64,000 nt of DNA, taken from NCBI RefSeq assembly GCF_000237925.1, contig NC_031502.1, forward strand, positions 43,215,975-43,279,974. The letters run 5' to 3'. Numbering within the stretch: position 1 is the first letter of the stretch; each line of letters begins with the position of its first letter. The notes below the pieces were generated by a model, which saw only the letters and a list, made by a program, of their open reading frames with translations, was not told where the DNA came from and searched no databases. Both the position numbers and the translations under genes were made by a program. Positions 54,639 through 64,000 of this stretch are shown piece after piece. Source of the stretch: Schistosoma mansoni. Taxonomy: Eukaryota > Platyhelminthes > Trematoda > Strigeidida > Schistosomatidae.

Positions 54639-54659
54639 CTCAATCATGGGTAATGAAGA

Positions 54660-55690
54660 AAAAATTAGTGACAATATTATGAATCAATAGTATCAAATTA
54701 TAGCTGGTATTGAAGTTCAGAACGTGAGTTTTATTCTGTCTAAGTTCGAAAATACAGTCTTATGCCAAAAAAATATATTAGGCAGTTACACGAAATAAGT
54801 AGTTTTTATAGCACATTTATAAATTACTTTAGTATCTATTCCTTATATATTTGGTTGTCAAGATATAGTAGACATTAGTTAATTTAAAACATTTGGTTAA
54901 GTAAAAACTGATCAAAACTAAGTCCCGGATATCCTATATCCTATAATCATTAAAAATCAAAGTACCACCCCGTTAATAAGATATACAAAACTTGGCGAAA
55001 GTTACTGTAAATTGAATAATAAGTGAAACAATGTGCGATGGAGGAACTTATCAATTAAAACAGTCTGACAAAGAATTACAAATAGATTTTGGCTTTTCCT
55101 TAATAGTTTTGTCCATTCTGAATTAAAGAGGTCATGAACAATCAAATGAACACTTCCACTTTTTATCTGATTCCAAATCCATCAATATTATGATAACAAA
55201 ATACACTGTCTGAATAGTTATTATAATGAATTATTTGTCTTCATCTTGTTCACTAGGTTGATAGAGTCATGACGTGATCCATTTATAGAGTCTTACTGAA
55301 TGAGATTGATAGGAGTTTTGCTAGATAATTCTTATTTTGATAACATAAAAAGTAATCTAGTTTTTCGTTTACGTTAAACTATACTAAAAACAATTATTCA
55401 TTGTAAAATAGCTAATTCAAGTGTATGGTTAATAAGTAATGTATGTTAAATGAAGTTGAGTTGTTACTATTCTGAAAACACTCGTGACTAATTATAGGTA
55501 ACATTTTACTTCTTCTCATCATTGTACTTTGATAATAAACTATCTCTTGTTATATATTTTGGATAATGAAGCTCTTACAAGTATTTTCAAGAGTTAATTT
55601 CTATTTGGGCGTTGACTTTTCTCAAATTATAGAATTTATCTATACATCTTTTGTTATTTTTTTTAGAAAAAACTAGCGAAATTAATTATT
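54660..55690. other. AT-rich spacer, nothing recognised
   Basis: No supported features. Confidence 0.4.
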
Positions 55691-55702
55691 CAACTGTTAT
55701 TA

Positions 55703-58700
55703 CTTACTTATGCTTGTTACCCATCGTGGAAGGGAAAAGACCGCCCACTAGCATTATCGATGGACCTCTGTCCTGGTCAATCCTTCCTGGTTGTTTCCAG
55801 TTGCTATTCATCCTTTTCATGTCTGCTTACAATTTTTGATGCAGTGTGTTCTTTGGCCTTTCTCTTTTCCATTTCCCTTCACGATTCCAGGTTAGCGCTT
55901 ACCTCGTGATGCAGTTTGGTAATTTCCGTAATGCATGTCCTATCCGTTTCCACCGTCTTTTCCTAATTTCCTCTTCAGTTGGAAGCTGGTTTGTTCTCTC
56001 TTATAGTAGGCTATTGCTGATGGTATTCGGCCAACCGACGTTGTGTGTCGTGAGTAGACAATTGTTTATAAATACTTGCACCTTTTTTTATGGTGGCTGT
56101 AGTGGTACTCCAAGTTTAAGCTCCTTAAAACAAAACTGTCTTGACGTTTGTACTGAAAATTCTGACTATGATATTGATTGACAGTTGTTTTGAGTTATAT
56201 ATGTCCTTCAACTTTAGGAATGCAGTCCTTGCTTTGTCAAACTTTGTCTTTATGTCAGCATCAGATTCTCCTTGTTAACCGACGATGCTGCTCACCAGGT
56301 ACGCGAACGCTTCCACATCTTCCAGAGTTGACCCATCAATTGTGATTGGGTTGGTGGTCTAGCTGTTGTATTTGAGCATCTTGCTTTTTCTCTTCTGTAT
56401 GTTGAGGCCTATTGATGCAGAGACTTCTGTTACACTGGCTGTCTTGGCCTGTATTTGTTCATGTGTATGGGATCAAAAGGGTTAGGTCACCAGCAAAGTC
56501 CAAATCGTCTAGTTCTGTCCAAACTGTCCATTGTATTCCTTGCCTGCCCTCAAAAGTCGAGGTCTTCACAATCCAGTCGACTACCGGAGGAAAGAGGAAG
56601 GAGGAGAGTAGACAGCCTTATCCGACTCTGTTCCTCACTTAGAATGCGTCTATCGGCAGTCTTCCATGCATGACTTTGTACTGTAGTCCATCGTATGAAT
56701 ACTGTATGATGTTGACGAGTTTGTCAGGTATACCATAGTGTCGAAGAAGTTTCCATAGTGTTTTCCTATCTCCACTGTTGAATGCTTTCTCATAGCCAAA
56801 GAAGTTGATGTATAGTCGCACGTTTCACTCGACTGATGGTTCAACAATGATCTGTAGTGTCGCAATTAGGTCTGTGCACGACCGATCCTTACGGAATCCA
56901 GCCTGTTGATCTCGAAGCCTCTACTGAATCTTTCATCCTTTTGAGCAACACCCCGTTGAAAACTTCTCCTTGTACCGATAGTAGTATGATTCTTTTGTAG
57001 TCTACACATTTGCTCAGATCTCCTATCTTTGATATCTTGATGAGTTATCCTTCTTTACAATCTGTTTTCACTCGTTCTTCCTCCCAAATCTTCCTAAATA
57101 CAATGAGGAGCATATTTGCAGTTACTTTTATTTCTAACTTTAGTGTTTCTACTGATGTATTATCAGGTCCTGCTGCTTCCACAATCGTTGATTTGTCTGA
57201 TGGATATGCTGATTTCTTCGATTGTTAGTGATATGACATTAATAGGAATGTCTGTTGATGCCGCTTCGATGCCTGGTGATTTCGGTGGGTCTGGTCTATT
57301 CAATAGTTCTTCAAAGTGTTCTACCCATCTGTTCCTTTGTCCTTGAATTTCAGTAATTGGCTTGCCTTTTTTGTCCTTGACTGGTCGCTCTGGTTTACTA
57401 TATTTCCCTGCTGATTTCTTCATTGTATCATATAGTTATTTGATATTTCCTTCGCTTTTAGCGTTTTCTGTTTTTATTTTTAGGTGTTCAACGTATTTCC
57501 GCTTGTCGGCTCTAGTGTTTCTGTTCTCCCACTTGTTTACTTCTGTGTATTCAGCCTTTTCCTTGAATTTCTCTGTTCTTGTTTAGTTGTTGTTAGTTGT
57601 TGTCTTTCTGTTCTTCCTTTCTTGAATCTTGCCATGGGTATCAATAGAGATTCATTTTCTATGATGGTGCTTATCGCGGCACAGAACCTCGTGACACGTT
57701 GAAGTTATTGCTTCTTTGATACTTTTCCAACTGTCCTCTATGATGGCTTCTTCTTCCTTGAGTAGATCTTGTGATGATTGGAGCCTGTTGTTGAGAGCTA
57801 TCTTGAATTTGTTAAGTTTATCAGTATCTCGAAGGAAGGTTGTAGTGAACCTTCGTAATGCTGTTTCCCCAGTCGTCCAGTGATTTTTTAGCTCCAGTTT
57901 CATCCTGGCCACAAGCAGGTGGTGATCTGAAGTCATATCAGCTCCTCTCTTGATTCTCACGTCTTTCATTGACATTCTGAGTTTATTATTGATACAAATA
58001 TGATCGATGTGGTTCTGTGTAGTGTGATCTGGTGAGACCCATTTAGCTTTTCGTAAGTGTTTGTGTGGGAATATTGTGCCACCTATAACCATTTTGTTGA
58101 ATGAACATAAATTTGCACATCTGTCACCATCCTCGTCTCAATATCCCAGTTTGTACATGTCGTCCCCTGATATCTTCATACCCGGTGTTTTCCATTCCGA
58201 CTTTGGAGTTTAAGTTTCCCATCATGACGGTCAGATCCTTTCATGATCACCTTGCTGTGATCGATTGCAGCCTCTCACAAAACCGGTCTTTATAGTCGTC
58301 ATTGCTATGATTGGTGGGTGCATAACATTAGATAATATTCATTGTGATCCCCTCCTTCTTTGTTTTGAAAGGTGATTTGATGATTCTGAATCCGTGAGAT
58401 TCCCATCCTGTAAGTGCTTTTTTGCCTCTTTGGACAGCATCAGAGCAGCCCTCGAGTGTGTGGAGCACTTTCTTCTTCGTCACAAGAGTATAGCAGTGGC
58501 AATTCCATATCTGTCCTTTTTTGTCCAGCCTGGGTTCAATGAGTTTCGCTGATTCCAAGTACTGCCATGTTGTATCCCCCCATTTTCGTAGCTATTTGGT
58601 TAGTCCTCACAGTGTTTCACATTGTCTGAGCATTCCACGTTCCTAAATTAAATGTTGCTCTTGTTGTTAAAAGGAGCATCTACCTCGTGACTTCCCAAGA

Positions 58701-58903
58701 ATCTCGGATTTCACCATGAGGCCTTATGATTCTTTATTAAACTCGCAGGGCAAAGTTTAAATGGATTAATTTGTTTATTCTGGTTAGCGTTTTTTTAGTA
58801 GGTTTGTTTTCTACGGATGGAAACGTTTACCTCACACCCAACCCTCCTTTATTTTGGGCTCTTCGGACCGGCAGTAGCCCTAGAAGAGCTATGGGAGGAG
58901 TTA
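55703..58903 (-). mobile_element. RTE-type (SR2-like) LINE, near full length but inactive
   Basis: From 58903 down: a leader shared with the 25-kb copy; endonuclease (57652-58560) with LDKKGQIWNCH, MVIGGTIFPHKHLRKAKWVS, NHIDHICINNKLRMSMKDVR and SDHHLLVARMKLELKNHW; linker (57163-57423) GKYSKPERPVKDKKGKPITE; RT from about 57100, with INFFGYEKAFNSGDRKTLWK (56639-56821; the usual DFEKAFDS box damaged) and the catalytic box reading DDLDFAGD at 56486-56506. The terminal region reads [11 protein letters not shown] near 55950, and the 3' end is TGGGTAACAAGCATAAGTAA. Many stops and shifts are present. Length about 3.2 kb. Confidence 0.85.
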
Positions 58904-58909
58904 TTCACC

Positions 58910-59505
58910 TGTTTTGTTTTTACATTTAAATAACTTCTTTGTTTCATATTCATGAGTACACTGTCTTATTAATAATTCATCTCTTCTTTTCAACTATAGA
59001 AATATTTTTGAAAGACCCTTTGTACTGTAAAGGAAACAAATCAGAAATTTTGTATTAGTTGACATATTTATTACTAAATTTTTTATTGCATTTTTCATTT
59101 TATGCAATTTACTTCCAACATACACAGTATTGAATGGAATTTCATCTGCTACATATTTGTTTCACAGATAGTTACCAAGGTACATACTCCAATCCTTTAT
59201 TCACTAATTTTATGATATTTTAAAGTTGGACGGATTTGATTTCTGTTTCTTATTTCTTAGGTTAAATTACAGAACATTCGATTCTTTCAATTATTATTTA
59301 AATGTTTCTTTACACAACTAATTAATTGAAAGTTATCTGTTATTCTTTTAGCCTTAAAAATTTTGTAACGCAGTAATATACATATAAAATCTCGAAATTT
59401 ATATTACAATTTAATTTTATTTAAGTGACTCAACACATTATTACCGTAAGATATATAGAGACAAAATTTACTTGGTGTTGTTTGCTTGTATCTTCCCATT
59501 GTTGT
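58910..59505. other. AT-rich spacer, nothing recognised
   Basis: No supported features. Confidence 0.4.
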
Positions 59506-59514
59506 TTAGGACAG

Positions 59515-59700
59515 CAATTGATAAGTAGCTAAGTGGATAATGAAATGGCGTTTGAAGCCAACGGTTCTGGGTTCGAGTCCCAGAGTGAACATCAACTCTA
59601 GGATTCAGATACATCCGACTGACGAGTCCAAAGTAGGACTAAACGCGCATCCTGGGTTCCACTGCTAGCCATTATCCGTCTTTGCTTATAAACACGAGGT
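59515..59700 (+). mobile_element. Sm-alpha-type tRNA-like SINE with hammerhead
   Basis: A-box-like TAGCTAAGTGGATAATG and B-box GGTTCTGGGTTCGAGTCCC are followed by a hammerhead and the CCTGGGTTCCACTGCTAGCC tail known from schistosome alpha satellites. This family differs from the 402-bp family in its tRNA-like part and hammerhead stems. Confidence 0.75.
59611..59660 (+). ncRNA. Hammerhead ribozyme, Sm-alpha type, decayed
   Basis: Core CTGACGA (59619-59625) fits; stem II GTCC/GGAC (59626-59629, 59636-59639) is intact; but GAAA reads TAAA (59640-59643), losing an invariant, catalytically important G (G12). Stem III is minimal (CGCGC) and the triplet is AUC (cleavage after C59651). The stem I pairing next to the core is weakened. 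Confidence 0.7.
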
Positions 59701-59704
59701 GTTT

Positions 59705-62690
59705 ATTCACTGCAAAATATTCGGAATGACTTTGTTGCATGATAAAACCGTGAAGAAATGAGAAAAAGTAAGTCATTATAAACGAATATTACAAGTCAAA
59801 GTTAGGAAGTGAATCACACTGTATAAGAGTAAAGCGAAAAAAAAATAACATAATACTCAAAGGCCACAACTCAAAATTATGTTTCATGAACTCTATAGTT
59901 ACTGGTTTTCACTGTCTCAGGAACTACATCCTGGAAGCCTTGATAGATCAATTGATAATAATTCTCCACAAGCTATTATGCATCATAAGGTGAAACTTCT
60001 ATTCCGTTCTCCCTCCAACATCTTCTTTACCCAGTTTATGCGTTGGTGAAATGATGCGCAATGTGAAAGACTATGAGAATATATGTTTAAAACGTAACTG
60101 AGTAGATGATATCAGCATATTAAGATGAAGTACCTTGACAAAATGCTATCTCTACTATGGTGAAACAAGCTTTTCAGACTAATTATTCCTATGGAGTTTC
60201 TGATAATCAAACATGAGAATCCATTCAACGTTTGCTCCTTGGAGAAGCCGATCATAATCCTAAACTGTCCATACTAAAGTTATATGGACGCAACTCATTA
60301 TGGAGAAACTAAAGTCTTGATGCTATCAAAACTGACTTTGATTAGGATAAAAAAATTCAGGTTTCCTCTAAATCTAAATTGATCTCATGAAGTTGATGGG
60401 CATAAATGTTTATCTTCGTTGTTCTCCTTAGTTACTTGACTATTTGTTTATTTAGATTTCACTAGGGGTATAAAATAAACAAAAACTTAAAAAGAGAATC
60501 TCTTTTGATTTATTGTATTTTGTTTATTTTTTTTACTTAAAAACATTGTTTTTATAGTAGTGATGGTATCTTTCTAACTGATGCTACAAATTTTACCAAA
60601 TGACTTTAACTTCACTTCCTACTATTACTATTATTACTTAAAGTATAGTTGTGCATTATCTCATTTCTTTTACCACTGTTTCTTCCTTAATACATCGGAA
60701 TAAGTATTCATATAATGTGTTTACATAGGGGAAATCAAACAAACAAACCATGTATAAAGGTTCACAGAAATGAAATGGCCTTGTTTGTTTGTTTTTTCCT
60801 GTAAGATAATTATGGTTTTCATCTTATTGTTGTCCACATATCACTTTATTTGAGCATCTTTTTAACATCAAAATTAACGGTTACGTGTGCTTAAATAATT
60901 AAAAGTTATTTTGATTAATATACTGATTTAGTTTAATAATTTATTTACAGTTAGAAGATATTGAAGAATTCTTTGCTTTTAAATGTTTATTTTTTGGTCA
61001 ATATTCCTGATCATCTTTTAATGTTACATCAAACCTAGTTGACGTAATCTATTCATTTTAATCTTTAATCATTTATGTAGTCCTGTAATATGTTTTTCTA
61101 GTTTCGGCGGTACATTGAGTGAATTAAAACTATGATTATTTTACGCTTTACCATGACTACAGAATTAAGTTCGGTAGTTTCGATTATGATTTTACTTTTT
61201 TTCACGGACTGTATCGCTAGATACGAAATTCAACAAAGTTTTTGTTGCCCCAGCTGAGGAACGTAAAGAAACTACAGTTGAGCATATCTGAATTGACAGC
61301 TGAACATTTTTTTCAAAACTTTAAGGCCGGTTATTACGGTCTATTAATTTTTGCTTTTATTATTTTTCTAGCATATGGTGGTCTGTGATATTAATTACAT
61401 TTAAACTTATCGAAATGCTCAACAACATAATTTCTCAATTGAGAGAATAGAATGATCAATACTTAGATAACATAAAAATAAGTGTTGTTCATTTACTAAG
61501 TACGATTAAATTTACTTAGATTGGGTCCATCCTGTACGATAATCATATTCAAACAATAAGCGTACCAATGCATTTATTTTTACTGATTTATATTACAAGT
61601 CTGTATTCTGACTGAACTGATGAAGAACTGAATGAGTTTTCATTGAGTTCAGAAAAAACCAATCCTTTGACAAGAAAATATAGGCTCTATTCACAAAAGT
61701 TATGCATTTTTAATAAAAAAATATTTGAGGAAACCACTTATTATCTTTTCAATTTTTAGTGGATTAATTATGCAAGATTTATTGGGTCTTTCATGATCAG
61801 TAAGTGAAACCAGTTTGTTTTATATTAAATTAAGTCATTTGGCTACCTTTTCTTAAGCGTTAGTTATACTAATAACCAAGTAGTAAAAATTTCTCATTAC
61901 ATTGATTGACTGATTGATAAGACCATACTTTGGTTAATTTATAAGAAATAACAGAAGTATTAGAGAGAATCATAAAGATTGGAATAACTTTTAGACTGTC
62001 TTATACTTATCTATCAAATAATCTAGAAATGATGTTAATGTATACTAAACAGCTACCTTTTAAATTTATTGTTATTATCTATTAGATAATTACGAAGACA
62101 AAATTTAGTTATAGATGGAAATATGTTATAAATGAATTCGAGAGTACTACCTAGTGTTGGGAACACTAAGTTAGAGGAAGATGACTTATCGAATTCCATA
62201 ACATAGATTTTTTGGTTATCCTATCTGTGTATGTCAACTTATGCAGACAAAATGCATATAGATGTAGATTATATTCATAGATAACTTTTCATTCCATTTT
62301 ACGCATTCAGTTACCATGACAAATGTTTTTGAAAACAATGCAAAAAGCAGTATATTATGAGAATAATTCATTCCTTTCTGTGTTCTTTGACTTTTTCATA
62401 TGTTCACAAACAAATAATATTTAATTTCTACATAGTACTCCAACTTCATGAAGTTATACAAAGAAGCCATTATGTTTTAAGTTAAAAACTTAAAGCTGTT
62501 CTAATCATCAGAAAATTGATAGGTGTTCTGTATGATTTCAGCAAAAAAATCTGTTTAACGTGTACTAAGCTTTCTGTGGTTTGGTCTTTTCACAATGTTT
62601 TCACTTCATAGACACTTCTACCTCATTTTTCGATTCTTAATAAGTAAGCAAGACTCTTAATGATCGTAAATGCTTCTCAGTCACAAAAAA
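59705..62690. other. AT-rich spacer, nothing certain
   Basis: Some coding-like runs (for example + strand FVAPAEERKETTVEHI near 61237) close at stops within about 25 codons and have no splice context. Confidence 0.35.
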
Positions 62691-62694
62691 GACT

Positions 62695-62832
62695 CTGTTC
62701 ACCTACCAAAAGACCGAGAATATACTTGGAAGCACATTTTGTATGCCGTCACCTGCTATAACATAACTAGTGCTAGTGAGCGGTCTATGTTCCCCCATAA
62801 GGGGTAACAGGCGTAAATAAGTAAGCTCTCGG
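62695..62832 (+). pseudogene. RTE LINE 3'-terminal fragment
   Basis: CTATGTTCCCCCATAAGGGGTAACAGGCGTAAATAAGTAAG is the decayed RTE 3' end (compare TATGCTCCTCCACGATGGGT and CAGGCGTAAGTAG on the - strand of the 22.7-kb copy). It is about 140 bp, severely 5'-truncated. Confidence 0.65.
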
Positions 62833-62839
62833 ATAATAG

Positions 62840-63585
62840 TAGGAACTTCGAATGTTTAGCCACTCTTGTTATCGAATTAGTTAAGCAAAACCACTACATG
62901 ATGTTACTTTACATTAACACCGTCCCTTGTAACCCTGACTAATATGAGTAATATCTAACATGAACAGCATATCACTGAGTAACATGACACATGCATTGTG
63001 GTAGACTTGACTGACATATTTTAGTAATTATTACTTTGTTGTTCCGTGCTCTCTGTTTTCATTTTACTTTCTCTAGTTGTAGATGATTATAACTAATTCG
63101 TTATGGCATAGGAAATGACCTTAAATGCACCGTTCATAAATCAATGGGATGTCCACTTAAGAAGAATTAAAAGTTCCCGGCCGGTTCATTGTACTACTGT
63201 AATACATATCATAAATGTATTACCTAAGCAATTTTTGAACTAGTAAACTTAGAACAATCTTATATCACATGTTAGTTCTTTACATTTAATATTATTATTT
63301 GTATCAAGCTGATCATGCCTGTAAAGTGGCATGAATTCTGTAATTATTTTCAGAATATATAATTACTATAACTAGTTAAATCGTAATGTTTTCCTGCTGT
63401 TTCCATAGCAATATATTACATCAGAAGAGTGGTAGATACATCATAGTGTATGCATCACATTCATTTTTGACAACAGGTTCCATTTCTTAAATAAATCATT
63501 CGGTTATCAGGCTAATAAACAACCTTTTGGTTACCAACAAAACGTACTGAGAATATCTAACAAAGTTTTTTTATGAGATTAAAGT
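62840..63585. other. AT-rich spacer, nothing recognised
   Basis: No supported features. Confidence 0.4.
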
Positions 63586-63589
63586 TATT

Positions 63590-63730
63590 TATCGAATTCC
63601 ATGGTTAACATCATTGTAATTAAGCACCCAATGAAAACTACGAAGTACTGGACAGCTGTTTTGACCTTGTGTGGGTCTCTTAGGCAGTCTGCATCTACAA
63701 ACCCACTACGAGGGATCGAAGTTGTTATTT
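63590..63730 (-). repeat. Decayed hammerhead/tRNA-like repeat
   Basis: On the - strand: GATCCCTCGTAGTGGG, GATGCAGACTGCC, GACCCACACAAGGTC (a stem II remnant), AAAACAGCTGTCCAGTAC and TTTTCATTGG, following the order of the 402-bp family. The core reads CCTAAGA instead of CUGANGA and GAAA is changed to AAAA, so it is inactive. Confidence 0.55.
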
Positions 63731-64000
63731 TACTAAGACAAGTTCTAGTGGAAATATTTATTGAGATACAAACGTTTTCATCATAAAAATTTGCCATCTA
63801 AGATTTAAGTAATATCAAACTGCAGATTACAACTTAAAATATTCAAGTGACTTGATTTATACATTTAGAGAGTTTATCATTTAAAATTTATTTTTGCGTG
63901 ACACAAATATTGATGTTGGTAACAGTTCTGTGGTGCGTGCTACTGATGTCGATAGATATAGGTAGTATTTATCATCAATCGAATGCGAAATACGTGGCAG

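Noticed and set aside
63585-63797. 70-codon - strand and 61-codon + strand frames at the right edge
   Set aside because: They overlap a decayed hammerhead/tRNA-like repeat and are not genes.
1-64000. CRISPR array, bacterial operon or rRNA operon
   Set aside because: No regularly spaced short repeats, ribosome binding sites or rRNA sequence; introns and retroelements show a eukaryotic genome.

Overview
This window looks like nuclear DNA of a blood fluke (genus Schistosoma). It is AT-rich, and its retroelement mix fits that genus: RTE-type (SR2-like) LINEs, CR1-like LINEs, Ty3/gypsy and other LTR elements, Penelope-like GIY-YIG fragments, and tRNA-like repeats carrying hammerhead ribozymes. 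The one clearly recognised host gene is a complete flatworm-type adenylosuccinate lyase. The species cannot be fixed from the sequence alone.

Host genes. (1) A four-exon coiled-coil protein gene lies on the + strand (6664-12355). It has one in-frame TGA in exon 1. (2) Adenylosuccinate lyase lies on the - strand in eight exons (15819-32108, 480 residues). Every splice junction was phased by hand, and the gene has a 35-nt first intron and a GC-AG third intron. The two genes are convergent. (3) Further right, three coding-looking - strand blocks (41226-41324, 42732-42941, 54539-54638) have good splice signals and may be exons of one unrecognised gene. A possible first exon lies on the - strand at 1181-1317. 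An assembly gap (200 N) at 13701-13900 is flanked by an exact 113-bp duplication.

Repeats. At least four hammerhead-bearing tRNA-like insertions can be read (3.0-3.7 kb, 20.1-20.7 kb, 43.4-43.9 kb, 59.5-59.7 kb), plus decayed relatives at 10.9 kb and 63.6 kb. The 20-kb insertion contains a 402-bp unit in partial tandem with two identical hammerheads, preceded by an inverted fragment and flanked by a 12-bp target-site duplication. The 3-kb insertion is an inverted pair flanked by a 13-bp duplication. This architecture fits retrozyme or Penelope-type mobilisation, and Penelope-like GIY-YIG fragments lie at 4.1-4.6 kb and 19.3-20.0 kb. Two solo LTRs (10193-10698 and 25880-26417) keep perfect 5-bp target-site duplications.

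The remaining mobile DNA is decayed: RTE LINEs at 22.7-25.2 kb (internally deleted) and 55.7-58.9 kb (near full length), RTE fragments at 18.0, 51.4 and 62.7 kb, CR1-like pieces at 34.8-36.6 and 52.4-53.3 kb, and two relatives of one Ty3/gypsy family (4.7-6.1 and 37.3-39.8 kb). Roughly 44-49, 49.8-51.4 and 59.7-62.7 kb is AT-rich DNA in which I see no gene.
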